A stretch of 37,907 nt of DNA from CAZMVY01 sp964617875 (GTDB taxonomy: Bacteria > Planctomycetota > Phycisphaerae > UBA1845 > PWPN01), in assembly GCA_964617875.1 (NCBI GenBank), contig CAZUAI010000051.1, positions 1 through 37,907 on the forward strand, read 5' to 3'. A model generated the notes under the pieces. That model was not told where the DNA came from, made no database searches, and saw only the letters and a list, made by a program, of their open reading frames with translations. Numbering within the stretch: position 1 is the first letter of the stretch; the number at the start of each line of letters is the position of its first letter. Shown here in pieces: positions 1-6,814 of the stretch. Both the position numbers and the translations under genes were made by a program.

Positions 1-28
1 TACGATCTTCGCTCGTGCGAGGTGCGGA

Positions 29-169
29 TTATGCAACTTGGGGGTACAGGCTCAGCAATTCGGCCCCGATGCTCCTCACGCCGCAGCCGCCGGCGTACAT
101 CGCCGTGCCCACCGCTCCCAGCCCCAAGCCGACGTGGGTGAGCTTCCGCATCATCATCCTCAGAACCAT
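29..169 (-). CDS. Small lipoprotein-like peptide (46 aa), unknown function
   Basis: A 46-residue reading frame begins MVLRMMMRKL, continues with a short hydrophobic stretch (VGLGLGAVGTAMYAGG) and then Cys in the context AGGC, so it looks like a bacterial lipoprotein signal peptide followed by only about 18 mature residues. The ATG at 169 is preceded by AAAGGAGG about 10 bases upstream, which is why I start here and not at earlier in-frame codons, whose upstream residues look non-coding (Arg/Pro rich). A TAGAAT hexamer lies about 70 bases further upstream (complement of 240-245), with only a poor -35. I recall no named family. It is probably a membrane-anchored micro-protein; a chance ORF remains possible. 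Confidence 0.42.
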   Translation of the reverse strand: MVLRMMMRKLTHVGLGLGAVGTAMYAGGCGVRSIGAELLSLYPQVA

Positions 170-620
170 GCGAGTTCGTCCTCCTTTCTCCGCCCCCCGG
201 CCGCACGGGCGGACGCGAGCAGGCGAAGACCCTCTGACCATTCTACATGCTGTCCGCCCTTTCTGCAGGGCTCCTATGCACGTTCCGCGGATACGGCCAT
301 GCCCCCGGAGCCCGTGGGGCCTTGAAACCCCCTTGCGATGCGGCAGGTTGCGAATGGGCGGTGGGTCACATGTTCGCGGTTCGAAGGGCGAGGAGGAACA
401 CACGCGAGGTCTGATTGGTCGGCGGTTGTGTGTGGGCATCCTTCCCACGGCAACGGGAATCACGGCCCCGGCGGCGGCGGCTGGATGGCGGCTGCGGCAC
501 CGCATCACAGCATCCCGCTCGTGACACACAACGCTTGCGACTACGGGGCCATCTCCGGCCTTCGGGTCGTCAGTCGTTTCGAGATCGGGCCGCTCTGACG
601 GGCTGCCGCGGTGCCCCGGT
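170..620. other. Intergenic stretch with no recognised gene
   Basis: About 450 bases between the small lipoprotein-like ORF and the winged-helix-like gene. All long frames here are Arg/Pro/Ala-rich without domain features and look like GC-driven shadows. Apart from the possible minus-strand -10 hexamer at 240-245, I see no RNA gene, repeat or terminator. Confidence 0.5.
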
Positions 621-884
621 CTACGACCGCGCCTCGTCCAGGCCGGCCGACGTCAGGCCGAATCGCAGCGGGCCGACAGAGCGGAGGACGGCTTCCACCA
701 GCCCCATGCGCCGAAGCTCGTTGAGCATCTCCCCGGCGGCCTCCGGATTCGGATGTGTCAGCCACATGGCTGCGGCGAAGGCGGGGATCGTCATCAGCCC
801 GTGCGCCCTGAGCAGGCACAGGGCGCGCCGCTGCTCCACGTCCAGCATGACGCTGGTCCGGACTTCCGCAAACTGGTTCGACAT
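621..884 (-). CDS. Small winged-helix-like protein (87 aa)
   Basis: The protein begins MSNQFAEVRTSVMLDVEQRRALCLLRAHGLMTIPAFAAAMW and ends in GPLRFGLTSAGLDEARS. The pattern of a helix, a helix-turn-helix-like segment (LLRAHGLMTIPAFAAAMWL, then EAAGEMLNELRRMGLVE) and a short beta wing ending in 'LTSAGLDEA' is what small winged-helix (MarR/ArsR-like) DNA-binding domains look like, although I cannot assign a family. The start at 884 is supported by GGAGG 9 bases upstream and by a well-formed promoter at 938-966 on the same strand. It stands alone, divergent from the CobS-like gene. A regulatory role is inference only. Confidence 0.6.
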   Translation of the reverse strand: MSNQFAEVRTSVMLDVEQRRALCLLRAHGLMTIPAFAAAMWLTHPNPEAAGEMLNELRRMGLVEAVLRSVGPLRFGLTSAGLDEARS

Positions 885-937
885 CGCGAAAAGCCTCCTT
901 CCAGGCGACGGAAACGTCGAAGTCCCGTCCGCCCAAC

Positions 938-966
938 CATATACGATTCGATCCGGCGCCGGCCAA
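938..966 (-). promoter_or_regulatory. Sigma70-like promoter of the winged-helix-like gene
   Basis: On the minus strand TTGGCC (966-961) and TATATG (943-938) are separated by exactly 17 bases. Transcription would start near 931, giving a leader of about 46 bases with the ribosome binding site GGAGG before the ATG at 884. Confidence 0.5.
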
Positions 967-1168
967 ACGGGAATCGTCGCGAAGGCCCGTTACGCGGACC
1001 CTTTGCCGGCGAGCCGGCCGATCGCCGCCGTTCTTCTGGGACGCCCGCGCCCTGGACCGGCGCCCGTTGCCGGCGCTCCGGGCTTTGACGTGCGAGGCGA
1101 AAGGTCCGCCCCGCAAATGGTTGGCTCGAGGGCGAAGCCTTCATTGCGCCCCTTGCCGTTTCCCGCCG

Positions 1169-1197
1169 TTGTGGTGCGAATCGCCCGCCCCTACAAT
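1169..1197 (+). promoter_or_regulatory. Sigma70-like promoter upstream of the CobS-like gene
   Basis: TTGTGG (1169-1174) and TACAAT (1192-1197) with a 17-base spacer. The expected start is near 1204, about 98 bases before the GTG start at 1302. A terminator-like hairpin begins only 7 bases after that start point, so the functional meaning is unclear. Confidence 0.4.
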
Positions 1198-1210
1198 GCG
1201 CCGATTCGCG

Positions 1211-1231
1211 GGCTGAGCGCTCAGCCTTTTT
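1211..1231 (+). terminator. Hairpin plus T5: terminator-like element
   Basis: GGCTGA-GCGC-TCAGCC is a perfect 6-bp stem with a four-base loop (the whole 16-mer is self-complementary), followed at once by TTTTT. This is the clearest intrinsic-terminator shape in the window, yet no plus-strand gene precedes it. It may end a short RNA made from the divergent region, act in attenuation of the CobS-like gene, or protect the 5' end. Confidence 0.5.
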
Positions 1232-1301
1232 CGCGTTTCCGGCTTCTTGCTTTCTCGCTTTCCCGTTGTTGCGGCGGGCAGCGGCGGGGCCGAGGTTTGC
1301 C

Positions 1302-2111
1302 GTGTCCAGTCTCCGAGTGGCGATCGAGTTCCTCCTGCCGGTTCGCCCTGCGGTGCCCCCGGTCCCCGAGGCTCCACCCGGCGGCCATCGCGCCCCGCAC
1401 TGGTTCGTGCCGATCGGGCTCGTCATCGGCATCGTCTATGCCCTTGTCTTCGGCGGCGTCTGGAATGTCTACGGCGAATACTTCGGCCTGCGCCTGTTGC
1501 CGGCGGCCGTGTTGCTTGCGGCCGACGCCCTCTTTTTCGGGAACCGCTTCATCCGCGGGGCCTGCTCGATCGCCGACGACGTCGGGGGCGAGCCGGCGCG
1601 CGGTCTGCGGCCGGCGGTCCTCGTTTTCGTGCTCTGGCTCCTCGTGAAGTTCGCGCTGCTGCTGGCCTTGCCCAAGGGCCAACCCTGGAGCCCGGCGGAC
1701 TGGCGGCGGCATTTCCTGTTCCTCTATCCCTCGCCGGTCTTCCGCCCGCTGATCCTGATGGCGATCTGGGGCCGCTGGTCCGCGCTGCTGGCCCTGAGCC
1801 TCGGGCGGGCGCAACCCGGCGAGTCGGCGGCGTTCGTCGATCTGATGGCGCGGACCCGTCTGGCGGTGGTGCTGTGGTGGCTCGTTCCGGTGGTCGTCTG
1901 GACGATGCTTTACTGCAGCCTGACGAAGAACGCGGCCGCCGGCCTGCTCGTATCGGGCATCACGCTGGTGGCCGCCTACATCGCCGGCGTCGCCTGCAGC
2001 TGGCGTCAGGGCGGCCAGACAAAGGTCTCCGTGTGGGCCGTCGGGGCCGTCGGCGAGCTGGCTTTCTTGTTCGCCTATGTTCCCTTCGGCAGCCGTATCT
2101 TCGGATGGTGA
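1302..2111 (+). CDS. CobS-like (adenosylcobinamide-GDP ribazoletransferase family) membrane protein lacking the acidic motifs
   Basis: The 269-residue polytopic membrane protein has the layout of CobS, the last-step cobalamin enzyme: an N-terminal helix 'SLRVAIEFLLPVR' (CobS: 'ALQFLTRLPV'), 'HWFVPIGLVIG' near residues 33-43 (CobS: 'WFPLVGLLLG'), 'IWGRWSALLALSLGRAQPGESAAF' near 155-178 (CobS: 'GRWA...ARPGGLGAAF'), and 'AVGAVGELAFLFA' near 246-258 (CobS: 'DxLGAxxELxE'). However, the metal-binding motif DGLADTxDG is replaced by CSIADDVGG (residues 88-96), and the C-terminal Gly-Asp is missing (Trp at 245). It is therefore either a non-catalytic paralogue or has another substrate. GTG at 1302 is chosen because it gives the family's usual N-terminus and has GAGG 7 bases upstream. 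No other cobalamin gene is nearby. Homology is from my recall of the family pattern; a generic membrane protein is the alternative. Confidence 0.5.
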   Translation: MSSLRVAIEFLLPVRPAVPPVPEAPPGGHRAPHWFVPIGLVIGIVYALVFGGVWNVYGEYFGLRLLPAAVLLAADALFFGNRFIRGACSIADDVGGEPARGLRPAVLVFVLWLLVKFALLLALPKGQPWSPADWRRHFLFLYPSPVFRPLILMAIWGRWSALLALSLGRAQPGESAAFVDLMARTRLAVVLWWLVPVVVWTMLYCSLTKNAAAGLLVSGITLVAAYIAGVACSWRQGGQTKVSVWAVGAVGELAFLFAYVPFGSRIFGW

Positions 2112-2157
2112 CGAAGGTTATGACTGCCAAGCCCTGTTTCTGACCCCTCCGAAGCCG

Positions 2158-2187
2158 TTCAGAGACCATGCCAACCGGGCCGATAAT
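2158..2187 (+). promoter_or_regulatory. Sigma70-like promoter of the TPR-holA-lipoprotein unit
   Basis: TTCAGA (2158-2163) and GATAAT (2182-2187) with an 18-base spacer. The same hexamer pair, with a 17-base spacer, stands before the exopolysaccharide operon. The start would be near 2194, about 40 bases before the ATG at 2234. Confidence 0.4.
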
Positions 2188-2233
2188 GCATGGAGCCAGG
2201 ATGGCGAGCATGCATACGGCAGGAAGCCAACCC

Positions 2234-3535
2234 ATGCGTTTCCCTTATTGTAGACACAATACATCCACATATTGCCTCGCAGCCGGGTTTGTCGCAATCT
2301 GGGCGGCCACCCTGACCGGCGCGACGCCGCCCGACCCCGTCGCGGTTCAGACCATGCGATTTGCCGTTCGTCCGCGGCTGGCGAGCGATTCGCCCCCGGT
2401 CGGCGGGCTGACGCTCTGGTACACACGCGACAGGGGGAAGACGTGGCAGCGGGCCGCGTCGGCGGAGGCCGGGCAGGACAGCATCGTCTTTGAGGCACCG
2501 GCCGAGGGACTGTACGGCCTTTACGTGGCGGCCGGGGGCGCCGCGGCGCCCGGGCCGGGGCCGGTCGCCGGGGCCCAGCCTCATCGGTGGATCTACGTGG
2601 ACTGCACGCCGCCGCTGGTGCAGTGGAAGAACGTCGAGCTGCTGGCCGATCCCGGCGGGGCCCGCCGCGTCGCGATGACGTGGGCGGTCTACGATGCGAA
2701 TCTGGACTCGCGTCCGATCTCGCTCGCCTGTCAGCCGGCCGGGCAGACGCACTGGACGACCATCGATGCCGCCGTCGCCAATACGGGCCGCTACGACTGG
2801 CTGCCGCCGGCCGACCTGCGCGGCCGTGTGACGTTTCGCCTGACCGTCCGGGACCTCGGCGCGCATACGGTCGAGCGGCTCTTCGGGCCAATCTCGCTCG
2901 ATGAGGCGCGAGTCGTGCAAGCCGAGCGGCCGACGACACAGCCGGCGACGCAGCCGACGATGCGCGAGACTCGTCAGGCCGGACCGCCCGCCCCGCCGCG
3001 CGTCGAGGTCATGGGGCCGGTGGACCCCGCACGGCAGGAACAGGCGCGGCGGCTGTATCAACAGGCGACCTGGCACCGGGATCGCGGGCAGTACGCCGAC
3101 GCGCAGGAGCGTTTGCTCGAGGCGCTTCAGCTCGATCCCGCGCTGCTGCCGGCGCGGACGGACCTGGCGGGCGTGCTGTATTCGCGCGGCCTGTACGCCG
3201 AAGCCGTCGAGCAATACCGCAGCGTGCTCCAGGACGACCCCGCACGGGCGACGGCGCTGCGGGGGCTCGCGCTGGCATACGTGGCCGGGCGCGATTATGC
3301 TGCCGCGCGCGAGGCGCTGGAGCGTCTGCTGCTCCGCGACGAGAAGAACGCCGAGGCGTGGCTCGACCTGGGCGATGTCGCCTGGAAGTCGGGCGACCGC
3401 GCCGCCGCGCGGGCCCACTGGACGAAGGCATGCGGTGTCGATCCCGCGGCGGGCGATGTGATTCTCAAGGCACGGAACCGACTGTCGCTGTTCCGGCCCG
3501 ACGCGGAGACGCCGCAGGCGACGGAGGGCAGGTAG
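2234..3535 (+). CDS. Secreted or membrane-anchored TPR protein with beta-rich N-terminal region
   Basis: 433 residues. A hydrophobic N-terminus (YCLAAGFVAIWAATLTGA, about residues 14-31) looks like a signal peptide or anchor. Residues about 35-230 are beta-strand-like, with 'LWYTRDRGKTWQRA' and 'RWIYVDCTPPLVQW', as in bacterial domains built of immunoglobulin-like sandwiches. A Pro/Thr/Gln linker (about 235-255) leads to tandem TPR units from about residue 265 to 415 ('RLYQQATWHRDRGQYADAQERLL', 'LDLGDVAWKSGDRAAARAHW'). The ATG at 2234 has AGGAAG 8 bases upstream and gives a good signal peptide; upstream in-frame ATGs do not. The gene ends 3 bases before holA. The TPR part implies protein-protein contact in the periplasm; no enzymatic motif is visible and the exact role is unknown. 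Confidence 0.75.
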   Translation: MRFPYCRHNTSTYCLAAGFVAIWAATLTGATPPDPVAVQTMRFAVRPRLASDSPPVGGLTLWYTRDRGKTWQRAASAEAGQDSIVFEAPAEGLYGLYVAAGGAAAPGPGPVAGAQPHRWIYVDCTPPLVQWKNVELLADPGGARRVAMTWAVYDANLDSRPISLACQPAGQTHWTTIDAAVANTGRYDWLPPADLRGRVTFRLTVRDLGAHTVERLFGPISLDEARVVQAERPTTQPATQPTMRETRQAGPPAPPRVEVMGPVDPARQEQARRLYQQATWHRDRGQYADAQERLLEALQLDPALLPARTDLAGVLYSRGLYAEAVEQYRSVLQDDPARATALRGLALAYVAGRDYAAAREALERLLLRDEKNAEAWLDLGDVAWKSGDRAAARAHWTKACGVDPAAGDVILKARNRLSLFRPDAETPQATEGR

Positions 3536-3538
3536 CCC

Positions 3539-4663
3539 GTGGCCACACGTGCATCAACAAGATCGACCGAGCCCGCGCCGCGAGGCCCGGTCCCCATCTA
3601 CGCCGTGTATGGCGATGAGCCCTTCCTGCGCGGTCAGGCCATCCGGCGACTGCTCGACCAGCTGCTTGCGCCCGAAGAGCGCGGCATGTGCCTAGCGGAA
3701 TACGAAGCGACGGCCGAACTCGCCGCCCTGCTCGACGACGTCCGCACGCTGCCGTTCCTCGGTCCGCGGCGCGTCGTGATCCTCCGCGATGCGGACCTGT
3801 TCCTCGGCCTCCGAAGGACCGCCGGCGGCGAATCGAAGGAGACCGGCGCCGGCGGCGGCCCGAAGGAGACGGCGGCGAAGGACGACGAGGATGACGAGGA
3901 GGCCGACGCGTCGGAGAGCATCGCCGGGAAGATCAATCGCGAGGCCCTGGAGAAGTACGCGGAAAACCCGTGTGCGACGGGCGTGCTCATCCTCGAGTGC
4001 AGGAGGTTCGCGTCGAACCTGCGGCTGCATAAGCGCATCGCGGCGCTCGGCGGGTGCATTCCGTGCGACGCGCCGAAGCCCTGGAAAATGTGGGAGTGGC
4101 TGATTGAACGCTGCCGCGCGGAGCACGGCAAAAAGCTTGATGCCGATGCGGCGAAGGACCTGGTCGAGCACGTCGGGCCCAGCATGGGCATGCTCGACGG
4201 CGAGCTGGGGAAGCTGGCCGTGTACGTCGGCAACCGCCCGCGGATCACCGTAGACGACGTGGAGAAGCTCGTCGGACACGACCGCGAGCAGAAGGTCTTC
4301 GGCATGCTGGACGCCATGGCCGACGGCGACATGAAGACGGCGATGCGTCTGTGGGAAGAGGTGTGGGAAACCGACCGGGCGGCCCCGGCCCGCTCGATCG
4401 GCGGGATCGCGTTCGGCGTGCGGCAGTACCTGGCCGCGCACCAGCAGATGCGGGCCGGGGCGAGCGCGTACGACGTGGCGCGGCTGATCAAGGGCGATCC
4501 GGCGCGCGCGCAGGGCCGCATCCGGGCGTTTGCGCCCGACCGGCTTCGCCGCCTGCTCGTGCAACTGGCGGAGGCGGACCTCGCCGCGAAGACCGGCGTC
4601 CGGTCGGTGCAGACGTCGGTGGAGCGGTTCATCGTCGAGAATACGGTGCGTCGGGGCCGCTGA
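3539..4663 (+). CDS. holA: DNA polymerase III subunit delta
   Basis: 374 residues. HolA is the clamp-loader delta subunit that opens the beta sliding clamp. Recognised from the N-terminal 'PIYAVYGDEPFLRGQAIRRLL', 'VRTLPFLGPRRVVILRDADLFL', the central 'PKPWKMWEWLIERCRAEHGKKLDADAAKDLVEHVGPSMGMLDGELGKLAVYVG' region (quoted in part by its start and end: PKPWKMWEW, LAVYVG) and the C-terminal 'LAEADLAAKTG...QTSVERFIVE', all standard for the family. It is slightly long because of an acidic, low-complexity insert at about residues 95-130 (DNA about 3825-3930). The GTG at 3539 begins 3 bases after the TAG of the TPR gene, so the two are likely co-transcribed. This is a housekeeping gene and a good anchor for the region. 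Confidence 0.9.
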   Translation: MATRASTRSTEPAPRGPVPIYAVYGDEPFLRGQAIRRLLDQLLAPEERGMCLAEYEATAELAALLDDVRTLPFLGPRRVVILRDADLFLGLRRTAGGESKETGAGGGPKETAAKDDEDDEEADASESIAGKINREALEKYAENPCATGVLILECRRFASNLRLHKRIAALGGCIPCDAPKPWKMWEWLIERCRAEHGKKLDADAAKDLVEHVGPSMGMLDGELGKLAVYVGNRPRITVDDVEKLVGHDREQKVFGMLDAMADGDMKTAMRLWEEVWETDRAAPARSIGGIAFGVRQYLAAHQQMRAGASAYDVARLIKGDPARAQGRIRAFAPDRLRRLLVQLAEADLAAKTGVRSVQTSVERFIVENTVRRGR

Positions 4664-4720
4664 CCGCGGCCGCGGCGCTGCGGCGCAGGATGCGCCGCGC
4701 AACGCAATGGAGTGCGTGAC

Positions 4721-6256
4721 ATGGCATGGATGCGGACGAATCCGGCGGTCGGTGGGTTTCTTCTCGTTCTGACGTTGACGGCGGGCGGGTGCCAGCTTTC
4801 CGGCGGCTTTGCGACGACGCAGCCGGTGGTCTGGGGTGCGCCGCAACCGGCCGGCCCGCAGCCGGCACCGGCGGCGGCTCCGAACGGCGCCGCTCAGCCG
4901 AGCCCGACCGGAGGCCTCGCCCCGGAGCCGCCGGTCGCCTCCGTCCAGCGCGACGTCGAGGAGTTCGTCAACCGCTTCCCCGACAGCGATATCGCCCGAC
5001 AGAGATCGCGCCAGGCGCCGCCGGCCGCACAGCCCGCCGACGCCCACGCCGCCATCACGATCAAGCCCGAACCCGCGTCCGGGCAGGTGCCGACACCGGC
5101 GCAGGAAAGGCCATCGACATCCCTTAACGCCGCCACACCGGTTGCCGCGCCGGTCCCGGTGACGACGCCGACGGAGCCGCCCGCGCCCCTGCCGGCAAAC
5201 GTCGTCCGCGTCTCCTCGCCTGCCGGCCCGGAGTCGCCCGCGCCGCCGCCCGCCGTGGACGCCGCCGGCGCCGCGCAGCCGGCGAGTCCCGTGCCGCCCG
5301 CGGTTCCGTCCGCGGGAACGCCGGCCGAGCCGGCGGGCATCCGCGCGAACGCGCCGCTGGCGGCCAGCCGCATCGAGCGGCCCGTCGTCGCGCCGGAAGC
5401 CGTGCCGTCCGCCCCGAAGATCGAAGCGCTCGAGATCTCGCCCATCCGGCCCGCGGCCCCCGCCGAACCGGCCCCGCCGAAGGCCGAGCCGAATCGTGCG
5501 GCCACCGTCGCGCCGACGGTGAAGGTCCGCGACATTGATGCCACGATCGCCGAGCTGCAGAAATCGGTCGCGGAACGGCCGAACGACTTCAACGCCCACT
5601 TCCGCCTGCGAATGCTCTACCTCGCGGAAAGCCAGGACGACAAGGCGACCGCCCCCATCAACGGTCTCGATCCCGAGCTGAGCGAGTCGTTCCTCGATGT
5701 CACGCGCACGCTGGTCGCCGTCCGCGACGCCGTCCGCGATCCGATCGGCCGCGGCGCCTCGGCGCTTCAGCAGGCCCGGCAGCTCGTGCAGCGCCTCCGA
5801 CGTCAGGCCCCGGTCGCGATCGACAGGATCGCGGTCGTCTCGCGCGTGAACAGCTACGGCGACTACGAGGAGTTCGCCCCCGCCGAGTTTCCCGCCGGCC
5901 GGGCCACGAACGTGATCCTCTACGTCGAGGTGTCGAACTTCCGCAGCGAGCCGGAGAAGGCCGAGAACGGGCGGGAGCAGTACCGCACGCTCCTCGGCGA
6001 GAAGGTCGAGATCTACGACGCCAGGGGCGTGAGCGTCTTCAAGCAGGCCCAGGACAGGATCCCCGACACCTGCCGCCGGCCGCGGAACGACTTCTTCCTC
6101 GCGCTGGAGCTGCCGCTGCCCGAGACGCTCGCCCCCGGCACGTACACGATCAAGGCGACGGTCGAGGACAAGCTCGGCGCCACGGCCGACCAGAGCCAGA
6201 CGACCTTCACCATCACCGCCCCCGCACAGGCGCAGACGGCCAGCATAAGACGTTGA
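4721..6256 (+). CDS. Large Pro/Ala-rich lipoprotein
   Basis: 511 residues with a signal peptide ending in TAGGC (Cys24), so a lipoprotein. Residues about 30-270 are low-complexity Pro/Ala/Thr, probably a flexible spacer. A more ordered C-terminal part follows: a helical segment from 'VRDIDATIAELQKSVAERPNDF' (about 270-330) and a beta-rich domain (about 370-505) with 'IDRIAVVSRVNSYGDYEEF', 'NVILYVEVSNF' and 'PGTYTIKATVEDKLGATADQ', which looks like an immunoglobulin-fold domain. The ATG at 4721 has GGAG 8 bases upstream; a second in-frame ATG at 4730 is an alternative. The gap to holA is 57 bases. Family and function are not known to me; an envelope surface or scaffold role is inference. Confidence 0.7.
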   Translation: MAWMRTNPAVGGFLLVLTLTAGGCQLSGGFATTQPVVWGAPQPAGPQPAPAAAPNGAAQPSPTGGLAPEPPVASVQRDVEEFVNRFPDSDIARQRSRQAPPAAQPADAHAAITIKPEPASGQVPTPAQERPSTSLNAATPVAAPVPVTTPTEPPAPLPANVVRVSSPAGPESPAPPPAVDAAGAAQPASPVPPAVPSAGTPAEPAGIRANAPLAASRIERPVVAPEAVPSAPKIEALEISPIRPAAPAEPAPPKAEPNRAATVAPTVKVRDIDATIAELQKSVAERPNDFNAHFRLRMLYLAESQDDKATAPINGLDPELSESFLDVTRTLVAVRDAVRDPIGRGASALQQARQLVQRLRRQAPVAIDRIAVVSRVNSYGDYEEFAPAEFPAGRATNVILYVEVSNFRSEPEKAENGREQYRTLLGEKVEIYDARGVSVFKQAQDRIPDTCRRPRNDFFLALELPLPETLAPGTYTIKATVEDKLGATADQSQTTFTITAPAQAQTASIRR

Positions 6257-6264
6257 GTGCTGCT

Positions 6265-6278
6265 CTCCGCAAGCGGAG
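6265..6278 (+). terminator. Hairpin after the lipoprotein gene
   Basis: CTCCG-CAAG-CGGAG, a 5-bp stem with a tetraloop, 9 bases after the stop codon. It has no T-run, so it is only a possible terminator. Confidence 0.3.
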
Positions 6279-6389
6279 CTTCGAATTGAGCCCGGAGCGC
6301 GATCCTGAACGCGTGGTTTCCGGGCGGAAGAATGGTGCGCCGGGCCGGAGGGCGAATGTCTCGTTTCGTCGCATTCGCCATCGTGCTCT

Positions 6390-6620
6390 GTGCCGAATTC
6401 GTGCTCTACATGGGGGCTGTTGCTGCTACCGGTCGGCGTTCGGAACCATCATAACCCCCTGAATGACGACGATGCCGACCTTGCCCCGGTGGCGGCAGCT
6501 TGGCCGACACTGCCCCGGGCGATTTGCCGTGCGGTCTTGCGGGGCATCGAGCAGGCGGATGCGGGGCAGACCATTCCCCACGCCGAGGTGAAGGAGAGGA
6601 TGGCGAAGTGGCTGAAGTGA
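6390..6620 (+). pseudogene. Antitoxin remnant of a ParE/RelE-type module
   Basis: The last 40 residues (from AWPTLPRAICRAVLRGI to HAEVKERMAKWLK) match the style of ParD-like antitoxins, which commonly end 'A...RGLADAEAGRxIPHEEVxxRMxxWL'. The upstream part of the frame does not look like protein, and the only upstream start is a GTG at 6390 without a clear ribosome binding site; an ATG at 6463 is out of frame. The stop overlaps the toxin-like frame by 13 bases, as is usual in these modules. I read it as a decayed antitoxin whose 5' end has been lost or frameshifted. Confidence 0.45.
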
Positions 6621-6787
6621 GGTGGACGCCGCAGGCGGCGGGCGATCTGGAGGCCATCGCCGAATTCATTGCTCAGGATTCGCCCCCCTATGCGAGCCTC
6701 CTCGTGATGGACGTGCTCGCGGCCGTCGAACGCATCGCAGACTTCCCCACGTCAGGCAGGCTGCTCGATCCGTCGAGGCTGGCATGA
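6608..6787 (+). pseudogene. Truncated ParE/RelE-family toxin
   Basis: The frame from GTG 6608 reads VAEVRWTPQAAGDLEAIAEFIAQDSP and ends ERIADFPTSGRLLDPSRLA, the N-terminal half of a RelE/ParE toxin ('WTPxAxxDLExIxxYIAxDSP', 'FPxSGR'). The family is about 90-100 residues; here only 59 remain. The C-terminal strands, which carry the ribosome- or gyrase-acting residues ('LREVxVGxYRIVYR'), are absent in any frame, and the adjacent minus-strand gene ends 28 bases on. The toxin is presumably inactive. Confidence 0.55.
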
Positions 6788-6814
6788 GGCCGCCGTTGGC
6801 TCGGGCGTGTGCAT

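Larger units (their letters stand above)
885..1301. other. Divergent intergenic region
   Basis: This 417-base region separates two divergent genes. It holds the minus-strand promoter (938-966), a plus-strand promoter (1169-1197) and a hairpin with a T5 tail (1211-1231). I see no protein-coding gene in it. Confidence 0.5.

Noticed and set aside
885..1301. Cobalamin riboswitch before the CobS-like gene
   Set aside because: I found no B12-box-like sequence and no cobalamin gene nearby.
3692..5599. A 635-codon minus-strand frame opposite holA and the lipoprotein gene
   Set aside because: Arg/Gly-rich mirror of the coding strand; holA is certain on the plus strand.
6253..6462. 69-codon frame after the lipoprotein gene
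   Set aside because: Arg/Cys-rich with no recognisable pattern or ribosome binding site; treated as non-coding.
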